From positions 310,001-374,000 of the forward strand of contig JAHXIQ010000003.1 in NCBI GenBank assembly GCA_025655555.1: DNA of 64,000 nucleotides. Direction: 5' to 3'. Below the pieces are notes generated by a model. It was not told the origin of the DNA, searched no databases, and saw nothing but the letters and a program-made list of their open reading frames with translations. The position numbers were made by a program, and so were the translations under genes. Below, piece after piece: positions 36,976 to 45,756 of this stretch (the stretch's first letter is position 1; the number at the start of each line of letters is the position of its first letter). Source of the stretch: Candidatus Thiodiazotropha sp. (ex Myrtea sp. 'scaly one' KF741663). GTDB taxonomy: Bacteria; Pseudomonadota; Gammaproteobacteria; Chromatiales; Chromatiaceae.

Positions 36976-38769
36976 TCAATAATCAAAGCCATCATGTACT
37001 TCTCCATGGCAGTTTAGCCAGCATGTGCCATTGTGCACACCATTGTCTATCCAGGTGGGTTCGGTAAAGGCGCCAGCTCCTGTAATCTCTAGAACTTGCC
37101 CTGCCACATTGGAAGAGGTTAAGAAGTTGATCAAGTGCTGATTAGATGCGGAACCGTGTGGATCATGACAATTGATACAACCGGTATTTTGGTCGATGAC
37201 GTGTTTGGTATGGACAAACGATTGGTCCTGGTACAGGTTCCCTGAGTCATGACATTTGAAACAGAGTTCATTCGATAACGAAGTGGCATTTAACGGATCA
37301 AAATCGTAAGCCTGGGCAAGAATTCCTTCCTGAGATGAACCATGAGGACCGGCAGGTCCCGTTCCTCCGGCGGCGGGGGAGACATTGCTGCTATGGCAAT
37401 CGCTACAATAAATTTGGCCGCTGATGGTGCTCAGTGGGACATCAGCACGAAGGCTGGGCACTTCATTATTGTTATTGGGATTGTTAAGTTCGATTGGATG
37501 ATAGGAAACCAGTGCGGGATTTCCCGAGTTGACCTTGTCGCGTATGTTGTAAACACCATCTTGCCGAACCATATTGTAACTATCTGCGGTTGAACAACGT
37601 TGGGTATCACAAGCGCTCTTACCTGGGACGCCATGACATTTAAAGCAGACCTCGTACTCATAGTCTGCTTCAGTCTTAACGCTTCCGTTGATATCGATCC
37701 CTGTTACACCTGCCATGCTGCCGTTAACAAAAGGTGCGGTTGAGTGGTTCATGCTATTGGGATTGGTGGGATCGAATGAGATCATGGGTGGAGAGCTGAA
37801 GCTGGCATGTGGGTTATGGCAATCTTCACACTCTACATGTAGTGGCATGGTCAAGGGGTTTTCCACGCGTGAGGAGTCATGTCCAATGCTAGGCGTCTGT
37901 TCTACCGGATGGTGATAAAACCGCTGCTGTTCGGTCAATATATCTGTCTGCGCTACGGTTCCATTATGACAGAGGTAGCAGGTATCCTCTTCTTGCCCTT
38001 TGATGAGTCGCTCTGCTGTGACTGCATTATGGGGCGCATGACAATTCATGCAGGCATTTTCCTGTACTGTCTGTCCTGCCCATGCTGGTTTACGTTCTGC
38101 CCAGGGACTGGCACCCAATGGTGTGGCGGTTGAAGTCGCATGTGAGCTACCGCTCCAATTCCAACCTGTCCCTGTTGGCAGGTGGCAGGTGGTGCATAGC
38201 TCTCCGTTAAGTGTTGATTTGTGGAGAAAGGGCGGATGTATGTCCTCATGGGCGTCGTGACAGGACGAACAGTGAAGCTCGTTGTTTCTTAGTGGCAGAT
38301 CGACGTTGTTTGGGTGGATCAGGTCCGGATCGGTTGGCAGTAGGCTCGGATTGTATAGTATGGATACAGGATGATCATCGGAAAGATCAGTGCCGACAAG
38401 CGCGCGGCCGGTCACGAATGTACTGCCCAGATCATTGGTTACACTGGGGTTGACCATATCTCCCAGTGCTATGGTGCCGTCATGGCAGGAGAGACAAAGC
38501 ACGGAGGAGGAGCTCATGGTGCCAGCATCCGCATCTTTGGTGCTGCTTTGATAGTCGATATAGCCACCACCAGAGGGTCTGTTCCATAAAGGTGAATCGG
38601 GTGCTGCTGCGTGAGGCGTATGGCAGAAAACACAAATTCGATCTTCCGTTTGGCTCTTGACCAACCCAGGCCCTGAGATCGAGAGGTTATGTACCGTATC
38701 AGCCACACCGCCGAGCACGGCGCCGGATGCGATCATAAGACATACAGTGAGTAGAGAGACCTTTCGCAT
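36976..38769 (-). CDS. Multihaem cytochrome c, 11 CXXCH plus one CX3CH
   Basis: Exported protein of 597 aa, last gene of the operon. The haem motifs in order are CVFCH, CLSCH, CSSCH, CTTCH, CMNCH, CYLCH, CEDCH, CFKCH, CSDCH, CFKCH and CINCH, with CWLNCH at the C-terminus as a CX3CH variant. The first four repeat the layout of the tetrahaem protein at 42916 (HTPH with PLWN; LSCHDGT; GTDLSDDHPVS; CHDAHED with PPFL), so the protein looks like that module plus a longer haem chain. A further CDTQRC is not a haem site. It likely carries electrons at or beyond the outer membrane; that is inferred from the operon. Confidence 0.88.
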   Translation of the reverse strand: MRKVSLLTVCLMIASGAVLGGVADTVHNLSISGPGLVKSQTEDRICVFCHTPHAAAPDSPLWNRPSGGGYIDYQSSTKDADAGTMSSSSVLCLSCHDGTIALGDMVNPSVTNDLGSTFVTGRALVGTDLSDDHPVSILYNPSLLPTDPDLIHPNNVDLPLRNNELHCSSCHDAHEDIHPPFLHKSTLNGELCTTCHLPTGTGWNWSGSSHATSTATPLGASPWAERKPAWAGQTVQENACMNCHAPHNAVTAERLIKGQEEDTCYLCHNGTVAQTDILTEQQRFYHHPVEQTPSIGHDSSRVENPLTMPLHVECEDCHNPHASFSSPPMISFDPTNPNSMNHSTAPFVNGSMAGVTGIDINGSVKTEADYEYEVCFKCHGVPGKSACDTQRCSTADSYNMVRQDGVYNIRDKVNSGNPALVSYHPIELNNPNNNNEVPSLRADVPLSTISGQIYCSDCHSSNVSPAAGGTGPAGPHGSSQEGILAQAYDFDPLNATSLSNELCFKCHDSGNLYQDQSFVHTKHVIDQNTGCINCHDPHGSASNQHLINFLTSSNVAGQVLEITGAGAFTEPTWIDNGVHNGTCWLNCHGEVHDGFDY

Positions 38770-38770
38770 G

Positions 38771-39778
38771 TCACTTATCCACCTTCAGGTATTGAAAAAC
38801 CTGGATGCGTTGATTATAAGAGTCGGCCACAAATATTTTGTCATCCCAGATTGCAAGCCCTGAGGGCATACGAAAATTGCCGGGTTCATCACCGGTACCG
38901 CCGAACTCAAGCAGGAATATGCCGGTCTGATCAAAAATCTGAATTCTATTTGCCAAAGCGTCTGCCACGTAGATATGCCCATCAGAGTCGAGCGCAAGCC
39001 CCTTCGATTGTGTAAAGTAACCGGAAGCGTCGCCTTGTTTGCCGAATGTATGCAGATGGCGTATCTGGCTGTCAAAAGACTGGACTCTAAAATTCATGGT
39101 GTCGTTAACAAAAAGTCGTCCTTTTGAAAATGCTAAATGGCTGGGGAAATTAAACTGGATATCCTGATCGCCGCGTTCACCGATTTTAAATAAATAATTT
39201 CCATCAGAATCGAATACCTGTACTTCATGTGCCAGGGTATCTGCGATAAAGAGTCGCTCTTGTGTTGGATCGAAGGCGAGGCTGGTTGGGCGTTGAAAGT
39301 TCTCGATAACCAGCAACATTTCCAGACTTGAATTCAAAACGAACACTTTGTTCAATTTTGAATCGGCGATAAACAGCCTGTCATTTCCAAGTGAAACGCC
39401 AATGGGTGACTTGAGGCGATGAGTGCCGGCTTGATCGATCCTACGATAGGATTTCTTATCCATCTCAAACAGATGCACAACTGCTGCATCAGGATCTGCT
39501 ACTGCAATCGTTTCATCGTTTACGGCAATAGTGTATGGACGGGAGAGACTGTGCTCTTCACTTCCTGTGAAGAATTCAATAAATCTACGAAAAAAACTCT
39601 TTTTAAGTCCCAGATCCTCAGCATCCTTAAATGAAGTTATGAATTTAATTCTTGCTATTTCAGGTGTTGCTGGCCAAACCAGCTGTGTTCCATCACTCGG
39701 TTTGTCAAATGTCTGGGGTCCGGTTGACGAGCAGGCAACAAGCAACAGTGCGAGTAGCATGCCCAAGAATCTGGTCAC
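38771..39778 (-). CDS. NHL-repeat beta-propeller lipoprotein
   Basis: A 335-aa lipoprotein: signal peptide with lipobox LLVAC, then six NHL-type blades (for example AFSKGRLFVNDTMNFRVQSF, ALDSDGHIYVADALANRIQI and AIWDDKIFVADSYNQRIQVF). It may dock or order the cytochromes at the membrane. It overlaps the barrel gene upstream by four bases and lies one base before the 12-haem gene, so the three are translated together. The protein at 44110 is a paralogue. Confidence 0.88.
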   Translation of the reverse strand: MTRFLGMLLALLLVACSSTGPQTFDKPSDGTQLVWPATPEIARIKFITSFKDAEDLGLKKSFFRRFIEFFTGSEEHSLSRPYTIAVNDETIAVADPDAAVVHLFEMDKKSYRRIDQAGTHRLKSPIGVSLGNDRLFIADSKLNKVFVLNSSLEMLLVIENFQRPTSLAFDPTQERLFIADTLAHEVQVFDSDGNYLFKIGERGDQDIQFNFPSHLAFSKGRLFVNDTMNFRVQSFDSQIRHLHTFGKQGDASGYFTQSKGLALDSDGHIYVADALANRIQIFDQTGIFLLEFGGTGDEPGNFRMPSGLAIWDDKIFVADSYNQRIQVFQYLKVDK

Positions 39779-41790
39779 ATAATTCTCCGTTTTAAGGTAA
39801 ACATCAGCCTATCGTCTATCGTCTCAGTCGTCCCATTGGCAGTTGATCTGTCTACAGTGCGGCGATCGTGATGGTAGTTTAAGTCTAGATCGACTTTACG
39901 ATATCGCCAGCGGGCCCAGAAGCCGGCTGTGATGAATTGGTCATCCCGCTGGCCTCCGGTGATGGCGCTTCCCTCATCACGCCTTTTCCACGCACTTAAC
40001 ATTGGGCGGATTGAAAGGTTTTTACGCGGTTGCCAATTGGCCGTGAGATCGATCCGATAGAGGTCTGTATCCAGTGATTCCTGCTCAGTAAATGATTGCG
40101 TGGCATTCAAGTTCCAATGAATGCCTCTGGATTTGCCGTTTCCGGACGATGTCCAGGAGAAGAGTTGTCTGAAGGTGTATATCGTCGATTCGAATCCACC
40201 TGATAGCGTGAAACGTCTTTCTGCTCCCACAAGCGTGTCGATATTAGCCAGCTTTGAGTGGAATTCAATGTCTGTCAGGGTGTTGCGTGTATTCTGCAGA
40301 AAACTCTCACTGGCGCCGGAAATAAGTTTGTCATCGGATTTACTATCGGAGTGGGAGAAGCGTACCCAGTCATAATCAATTGAAAAATTATAGTGGGTAA
40401 AGGTGGTCGAAAATTCCTGTGACGGTAATTGCAGGGCGCTATAATTGACTAGAATGGTGTCGCCCGTGTTGATTCGTCCACCGGGAATGACTTGTAGTTG
40501 GGTGAGGTCACCTGACAGGCTTATTATGGTGTAATCTGTCCCCTCATCATAAACGACAGCGCCACTGCTATCGGTAACTATGATAGTACTGGCCACAATA
40601 AAGCGTTGGTCAAGAATGACTGCGCCTGTTAAGGGCACCACGTGACTCTCATCGATGATATCTACCAATCCGAGTTTTGAAATGCGATCTGTCTCCTGAT
40701 AGGAGGCCCCGAGCCCCCCCCTGACGTCTGCACCAAAAAGTTGGTTTTTGTTGTATTGTGTCTCAAGCCCAAAACGCCATCTGTCCTCTTCCACATTATC
40801 TGAGTCACGGGTATTGATATTGACATGGGCTGTCGTGTTTAAATTCTTGTAAAGCCGGTGATGCAATTCAAAATCACCACCATGCTCTTCATTCTCAATA
40901 GTCTGAGTAATGGATTGATAGTGATAGGAGGTACGGCTATATAGATTGTCCAGGTGCTGTATTCGCGCTGTTTCGTCAAGGGTCAGGCGCTCATTGGCAT
41001 TAAATCCTGTACGGTCGTAATAGTTGATGAGAGAGTGTAGCTGGCTATTTCTTCCCCAATTTAGATTATGAGAGATATTTGCTTTGTCCAACTCATAATC
41101 CTGATCACGAGTAATCACTCTGTCATCCAGGCTACCATGTTCCAGATGCACACTTAATTTGCTACTACGTCCTTTGAGGATTAAGCTTTCCAGAATTTCA
41201 TCACGCTCTGTCACTGCGCTGTTAAGGCTGGATCGGAATTCTTCATCCAGTGATTTTTTCTCGTAAGTTAAACTTGTGGGGAAAGCTGGATTTTTCCAGC
41301 GAACAGTTGCGTTCTTTGTGTCAATCACCGTGTCGTATCGACTGCCCAGAGAGCCTGTATTCAGGTTAGAACTTTTTTGCGCAGAAAGATCAAAGCCCAC
41401 GGGGCCCGGCGTACCCCGGAGCAGGTTGGTTTGAAAAAGATAATTCAGGAGTTCGCCATCGTTATCCTGCCGGGTATCAGTGGAGTCAAATTCACTCCAG
41501 GTGTAGACAGGCTCGATATCGATCAGAAACCAGGCAATCTCCGGGTCAAGGACATAGCCCATCTGTCCAATTCTCAGACCAGCCTCCCATTCGGTTTCGC
41601 GAGAGTCGCTGCCGTTGCGTCGATTGGTCCCGTCAAACTTGACTATTGCATCAAGCTCGGTTGGGTAGAGAACAATATTCTCCCCAAATTCAGCTTTGAT
41701 ACTCATTGTCCAAAACATGGTGAGCGTGAAAAGTAACCATGGATAAACTGGAGACTTCATGTTTTTTGGCATGGTCTCTTCCAGAGCCAT
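39775..41790 (-). CDS. Outer-membrane beta-barrel, candidate electron-conduit porin
   Basis: A 671-aa protein with a signal peptide (SPVYPWLLFTLTMFWTMSIKA) and long runs of alternating polar and hydrophobic residues ending in a charged strand (RLMFTLKRRIM), as in large outer-membrane barrels. A small beta-domain near residues 390-450 (TIIVTDSSGAVVYDEGTDYT) interrupts the strands. It lacks haem motifs and cysteines. By analogy with MtrB or OmbB it could sheath a cytochrome, but sequence kinship cannot be judged by eye. Start may be 41790, 41772 or 41760. Confidence 0.75.
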   Translation of the reverse strand: MALEETMPKNMKSPVYPWLLFTLTMFWTMSIKAEFGENIVLYPTELDAIVKFDGTNRRNGSDSRETEWEAGLRIGQMGYVLDPEIAWFLIDIEPVYTWSEFDSTDTRQDNDGELLNYLFQTNLLRGTPGPVGFDLSAQKSSNLNTGSLGSRYDTVIDTKNATVRWKNPAFPTSLTYEKKSLDEEFRSSLNSAVTERDEILESLILKGRSSKLSVHLEHGSLDDRVITRDQDYELDKANISHNLNWGRNSQLHSLINYYDRTGFNANERLTLDETARIQHLDNLYSRTSYHYQSITQTIENEEHGGDFELHHRLYKNLNTTAHVNINTRDSDNVEEDRWRFGLETQYNKNQLFGADVRGGLGASYQETDRISKLGLVDIIDESHVVPLTGAVILDQRFIVASTIIVTDSSGAVVYDEGTDYTIISLSGDLTQLQVIPGGRINTGDTILVNYSALQLPSQEFSTTFTHYNFSIDYDWVRFSHSDSKSDDKLISGASESFLQNTRNTLTDIEFHSKLANIDTLVGAERRFTLSGGFESTIYTFRQLFSWTSSGNGKSRGIHWNLNATQSFTEQESLDTDLYRIDLTANWQPRKNLSIRPMLSAWKRRDEGSAITGGQRDDQFITAGFWARWRYRKVDLDLNYHHDRRTVDRSTANGTTETIDDRLMFTLKRRIM

Positions 41791-41794
41791 GCTG

Positions 41795-42139
41795 TTATTT
41801 CTCGTTAATTAAATGACAGCGGTTACAGTTTGCAAAACCGTCATCAAAGGCCTCTGTGCCATTATGGCAAGTAGAGCAGACTTTCCCTTCTTTCATCAGG
41901 TCTTTATTAATCAGTGTAGTGCCTGTTTCCATCCCAAAAATCTTGTTATGGCAGGCATCACAGCGGTAGTTGATACGGTGTATCCAGTGGGGGAAAATCG
42001 AAGGTGGAAACGATTTCAATTTTTCCGGGTCTCCACCCTCGCGTGTATATTGGATATCTCCCGGAGCAGCTAAAAGTGACGTGCTGAATACAATAAAAAT
42101 CAGCAATATCGACAGTGGTTGACATCTATGCATACACAT
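41795..42139 (-). CDS. Trihaem c7-like cytochrome
   Basis: Exported protein of 114 aa with three haem sites, CDACH, CSTCH and CNRCH, arranged as in cytochrome c7-type triheme domains. FPHWIHRINYRCDACHN supplies the typical PH..H before the first site. A signal peptide (LSILLIFIVFSTSLLAAPG) is evident, so it is periplasmic or surface located. It lies four bases before the barrel gene and may deliver electrons to it. Confidence 0.88.
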   Translation of the reverse strand: MCMHRCQPLSILLIFIVFSTSLLAAPGDIQYTREGGDPEKLKSFPPSIFPHWIHRINYRCDACHNKIFGMETGTTLINKDLMKEGKVCSTCHNGTEAFDDGFANCNRCHLINEK

Positions 42140-42190
42140 ACCTTTAGCAATTGCACCGCTAAGCCGACAAAGCGGGTGCGTCGTAATTCT

Positions 42191-42895
42191 TCATTCTTCT
42201 TCTTCATCTTCGTCTTCATCTTCGTCCTCATCATCGCTGTTTAGATGACAGCGATCGCATGCTTTGAGAGAGAAGGACACCTTCTTTTTGCCATGGCAGG
42301 CGCCACAGGATACACCTTTCCTTTTCATCTCCTTCATCGTTGCCGGATTTCTTTTATAGGGATAAAGGGATGGATTGTGACAATTTTTACAGCCCAGCCA
42401 CTGAGTGTGGGCAGAGTGGGGGAAGAAGGCATCGTCCTCAGCCTCTTCTCCTTTGATGACGAAGTCCCACTGAAATGCTGTGGCCCACAGTGAACGGGGA
42501 TCTTTTCCCGGGCGTGGCCGTATCAGTCCCTGATCAAGCGCTGCGGACCAATTGACGTTTTTCTCATCGTCTTTGGGCAACATCTTCTCTACCCGGTCCC
42601 ATTCTTTGATTGACTCAATTTCAGGTCTTGGCGAAGTATCATCAGGTAGATCGAAAAGCATGCCCTTCGATCCGCTGGAGCGACTTTGCTTCAATTCCAT
42701 TGATTGGGCTTCGATTAATGCGGCCTGCTTCTGTAACTCCTGCTCAGCAAGCTCCTTAGGCGTTGGGGGGTGGATATCAAAGAAAATCTGTTTAGTCTTG
42801 GTGCTGCAAGCAGCAATGATCAGCAAGCATGTGAGAACCAGGGCAATCCGTATTACCCTGGTTCCCAGTTTCTGCTCATCCGCCTTGGTACTCAT
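42191..42895 (-). CDS. Trihaem cytochrome lipoprotein
   Basis: A 234-aa lipoprotein: hydrophobic leader with lipobox IIAAC, a polar linker of about 100 residues, then a c7-like domain with CKNCH, CGACH and CDRCH preceded by FFPHSAHTQWLGC. It ends in a run of Asp and Glu. The long linker after the lipid anchor could let the haem domain reach across the periplasm. Its C-terminal domain resembles the neighbouring 114-aa protein, suggesting duplication. Confidence 0.85.
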   Translation of the reverse strand: MSTKADEQKLGTRVIRIALVLTCLLIIAACSTKTKQIFFDIHPPTPKELAEQELQKQAALIEAQSMELKQSRSSGSKGMLFDLPDDTSPRPEIESIKEWDRVEKMLPKDDEKNVNWSAALDQGLIRPRPGKDPRSLWATAFQWDFVIKGEEAEDDAFFPHSAHTQWLGCKNCHNPSLYPYKRNPATMKEMKRKGVSCGACHGKKKVSFSLKACDRCHLNSDDEDEDEDEDEEEE

Positions 42896-42915
42896 AGGGC
42901 GAATCCTTCCTGAAA

Positions 42916-43536
42916 CTACTTAACGTGACAGGCCAGGCACAGCGCACTACCTGCATTACTCATGCGTAGAAATGGCTCATTTGTGTTGTCGTGTACAGAA
43001 TGGCAAGTACCGCACTCAACCTGATCGCCAGTCCCGCCGAACAGTTGTAACCCATTGACCTGTGAGCCCACGGGTGCAACGAAATCTGCATCCTGAGTGA
43101 CGTTGTAGGTCAGGGAGATTGGGTGGTCATTGCTAAGGTCGGTGCCAAGACCACCAACGGTAAAAATACCTGGTCCGCTGACACCGCTTGGATAGTTGAG
43201 AAGTTGGTCTGCAGCCACGGTTCCATCATGACAACTGAGGCATGCAAGAGAGACACCAGCTGGTGAGCCGGCAATGGTCATATCAAGCGAGGGACTGCTA
43301 TACATGGTGTATGTCGCTTGTGTGTCCTCATGGTTCCACAGTGGCGTTGTCGAGTTAGTAGCACTGGCGTCATGTGGGGTGTGACAGTATGCGCAGACTT
43401 GGGTATTACCGGCATTTGTCAACACTGTAGTATTGCTCGTCAAGTCATGAGATGTACCCACAATATCTGCGATTGCCGCAGTTCCAACTAGGCTAAGAGA
43501 TAAAGCAAGGAGCGCTAAGACAACTGTTTTTTTCAT
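42916..43536 (-). CDS. Tetrahaem cytochrome c, OmcE-like
   Basis: First gene of the operon, 206 aa with signal peptide (cut near AIA-D24). Four haem motifs: C48-AYCH, C99-LSCH, C175-GTCH and C200-LACH. Four further His (H30 in TSHD, H55 in CHTPH, H138 in NDHP, H182 in SVHD) are placed to be distal ligands, giving four bis-His haems. The order CHTPH...PLWN, CLSCHDGT, GTDLSNDHP, CHSVH...PFLR, NAGSALCLACH is what I recall of Geobacter OmcE, the tetrahaem protein that polymerises into filaments. Filament formation here is inference. Confidence 0.85.
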   Translation of the reverse strand: MKKTVVLALLALSLSLVGTAAIADIVGTSHDLTSNTTVLTNAGNTQVCAYCHTPHDASATNSTTPLWNHEDTQATYTMYSSPSLDMTIAGSPAGVSLACLSCHDGTVAADQLLNYPSGVSGPGIFTVGGLGTDLSNDHPISLTYNVTQDADFVAPVGSQVNGLQLFGGTGDQVECGTCHSVHDNTNEPFLRMSNAGSALCLACHVK

Positions 43537-43604
43537 TCCGATCCTCCGATTACAGATAGATAATGCACCAGTTCCATGTCAGTGCTGTAAGTCGATTTTT
43601 TATA

Positions 43605-43650
43605 CTTCTACTGCTAGGGGTGCTTCTACTGCTAGGTGCTGCTACTGCTT
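43605..43650. repeat. Imperfect 18-bp tandem repeat, about 2.5 copies
   Basis: CTTCTACTGCTAGGGGTG (43605-43622) is followed by CTTCTACTGCTAGGTGCT (43623-43640) and a partial GCTACTGCTT. It sits in the leader of the tetrahaem cytochrome gene, about 70-115 bases before the start. Confidence 0.7.
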
Positions 43651-43676
43651 TTTTATGATCAGCAGTTTTTTGTTTT

Positions 43677-43693
43677 CTTAAGGTTTGCTTAAG
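43677..43693. promoter_or_regulatory. PmrA/QseB-like box upstream of the cytochrome operon
   Basis: CTTAAG-GTTTG-CTTAAG: two perfect hexamers 11 bp apart. On the coding (minus) strand it reads CTTAAG-CAAAC-CTTAAG, 141 bases before the start at 43536. The flanks extend it to a nine-base dyad TTTCTTAAG/CTTAAGAAA. Confidence 0.5.
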
Positions 43694-44109
43694 AAATGGG
43701 ATATAATTCCCACAACTTTTAAAGAATATTAAGACAGCAATTTGTAATCGTCAATGATTGTTGTGAACTATTTCCTTGATGTTCCCAATAGGCTTTAAAT
43801 TCCTGGATTAAATACAGCGAATGCCAGCAATTGACTGACAATAATACTAGGAATATATATTTTGAATTTCTGACAATGGCGGGTCTTAACTTTCCAAGTT
43901 AATTGGCTTTGACGTGAAAGAGTCAATACAAATTATATTTTTTGTATTTAGCAGATTAGATATTCATTCATGTCGCCCAATTTAATCAACGACAGATAAA
44001 CTTCTCTGGGTGAGATATGCCCAGATCTTTCCTGGCTGTGTGAGATAGTCAGCGATTAAGGTGCGAGTGTTTTGAGCAACCTAACCATCTTCATGTAAGC
44101 CCTTAAGGG

Positions 44110-45201
44110 CTAATCAGAATCTCCCAGATACTCAAACATCTGTATCCTTAGGTTCAGTTGGTCTGCGATAAAGATCCGGTTGTTCTGGTCAACATGTGCG
44201 CCCGCTGGCAGGTAAAATCCACCCGGACCTGTGCCAGACCCACCTAGCGCCAACATCAGCTGGCCCTTCTGATTGAAAATTTGCACATTGTTGAATGCGG
44301 CATCTACCGTATAGATATGACCCTCGCTGTCAATGCCGATTCCTTTTAACCGGCTGAAATGGCCGCGCCCGTCGCCAAGTTTACCGAAGCTATTGATGTA
44401 TAGACCATTTTCATCAAGTATCTGAACACGGAAGTTCATCGTGTCGGCGACATAGAGGCGGCTGTCTTTGTCTATCGCAATATTAGTGGGAAAATTGAAA
44501 TCCCCGTCGTCGGCGCCACGTTTCCCTATAATGAAGTCCACTTCACCTTCCTGGTTGAACACAACTATCTGGTGTTTTTTTGAATCAACAACGTAAAGTC
44601 GTTGAGTCTTGTTGTTAAAAACGAGGCCAGCTGGAGAATCTAAGATATCTTTACCGCCTAGTGCATTCTGGAATTTACCTTCACTATCGTAAACCACTAC
44701 ACGATGATCAATGACATCGCTGACATACACGTTACCTACTGCGTCGGAGGTTACACCCGTGGGCTTCTTCAGCGTACCTGGTCCCGTATTGCCCCAATAA
44801 GTCATACTCTTCTTTTCGAGATCAAATACTACTAGACCAGCAATGCCGGTATCAGCAACGTAAACCCGTCCTTTTGAATCACTGTGTACCCCATAGGGTT
44901 TTGCAAGAACGAGGCGTTCTTCCTCTTTCTTTCCAAGGAACCAGTCGCGCAGACTCTGTTTTTGCTCTCCGGTGACAGATTCGGTCGATTTCAGACTGCC
45001 AAGATAACGAATTCGGGGTTTTTCCGGAGGTGCAGGCCATACAAACTTTTCTGCAGAATCGAGTTCAGTATTGGTGGATGGAGGATGGGAGGCACAGCCT
45101 GAAATCAGGCTGATAATGGCCGTGAGGTAAATTATCGATACCAACATTAGGCTCGGCTGATATAAGAAATTCGGGGAAAGTTTTGTCAGCTTTAGATTCA
45201 C
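44110..45201 (-). CDS. NHL-repeat beta-propeller lipoprotein, paralogue
   Basis: A 363-aa lipoprotein (lipobox LISGC near residue 36) with a short linker and six NHL blades, such as KGRVYVADTGIAGLVVFD, AIDKDSRLYVADTMNFRVQI and DSEGHIYTVDAAFNNVQIF. It shares the FVWPAPPEKPRIRYLGS-type N-terminus and the ADTMNFRVQ blade with the 38771 protein, so the two are paralogues. It is co-directional with the cytochrome operon but separated by 573 bases, so it probably has its own promoter. Confidence 0.87.
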   Translation of the reverse strand: MNLKLTKLSPNFLYQPSLMLVSIIYLTAIISLISGCASHPPSTNTELDSAEKFVWPAPPEKPRIRYLGSLKSTESVTGEQKQSLRDWFLGKKEEERLVLAKPYGVHSDSKGRVYVADTGIAGLVVFDLEKKSMTYWGNTGPGTLKKPTGVTSDAVGNVYVSDVIDHRVVVYDSEGKFQNALGGKDILDSPAGLVFNNKTQRLYVVDSKKHQIVVFNQEGEVDFIIGKRGADDGDFNFPTNIAIDKDSRLYVADTMNFRVQILDENGLYINSFGKLGDGRGHFSRLKGIGIDSEGHIYTVDAAFNNVQIFNQKGQLMLALGGSGTGPGGFYLPAGAHVDQNNRIFIADQLNLRIQMFEYLGDSD

Positions 45202-45431
45202 ATTTATCCTCCCAATGCATAGGGTGTCAACTGTTGTTTTGTATTTGAAGTGCTGATCCAGTACGCTTGAATGTATGGTAGCTTAACTCATGCGAGCCAG
45301 AAACCTAGCATGACATTTATCCATATATATAGGATCGAGTGCAACTGCCAAATAGAAATAAAAAAGCGCAATATCGCGATTGTCTAGTCGTCTGTTAGCC
45401 CGGTTCCAATGTTTTTTATTTTAAAATCACC
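45202..45431. other. Gap before the palindromic element
   Basis: No gene is visible. This stretch should contain the promoter of the 44110-45201 gene; none was resolved. Confidence 0.4.
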
Positions 45432-45700
45432 TAGGGCCTGTTAACACTAATCCAGTACGCCCTGTTGAGCCTGAAAAAGCGCCAATCAAGGCGCGAGGAG
45501 AGAAGTTTGGTTATTCCAAATGAATGACGAGTAACGCAGAGTGGCGCTTTTTCAGGCTCAACCCGAAGGGCTGGGGCTGTTTTTGCGCCCAGCGGCGTTA
45601 TCATTCGCTCATGTAGCCGGGCTACACCACACTCATTCTGCCTTGCTGGGCGCAAAAACAGCCCCAGCAGGGTGTACTGGATTAGTGTTAACAGGCCCTA
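45432..45700. mobile_element. 269-bp nested palindromic element (MITE-like)
   Basis: Outer arms of 32 bases (45432-45463 and 45669-45700) match at 31 positions. Inside are two perfect stem-loops: 20 bp (45464-45483 with 45543-45562) and 23 bp (45571-45593 with 45645-45667), each with an extra hairpin in its loop (TTTGG/CCAAA, GTAGCC/GGCTAC). CCCGAAGGG joins the two stems. There is no coding capacity. The left end reads CTAGGGCCTGTTAACAC. The element at 53115 has the same plan. Confidence 0.8.
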
Positions 45701-45756
45701 ATACTTACACAGAACGTGTCACGAATGGCTTTGTCCAAATGCACTAAGAGATATTT

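Larger units (their letters stand above)
43537..44109. other. Promoter region of the cytochrome operon
   Basis: A 573-base AT-rich gap without a convincing gene. It contains an imperfect 18-bp tandem repeat (43605-43650), a PmrA-like box (43677-43693) and a TTGAC/GTCAA dyad with an eight-base spacer (43909-43926). The NHL lipoprotein gene upstream ends at 44110 in a 14-bp perfect palindrome (44098-44111). Confidence 0.5.

Noticed and set aside
40190-40215. tRNA-like TTCGAATCC string
   Set aside because: It lies within the barrel gene and no cloverleaf or CCA end can be built around it.
43605-43650. Possible CRISPR-like repeats
   Set aside because: Units are adjacent with no spacers and only about 2.5 copies, and no cas gene is near.
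44098-44111. Perfect 14-bp palindrome at the end of the second NHL gene
   Set aside because: With no loop and no T run it is not a terminator, and it overlaps the coding end; it may be chance.
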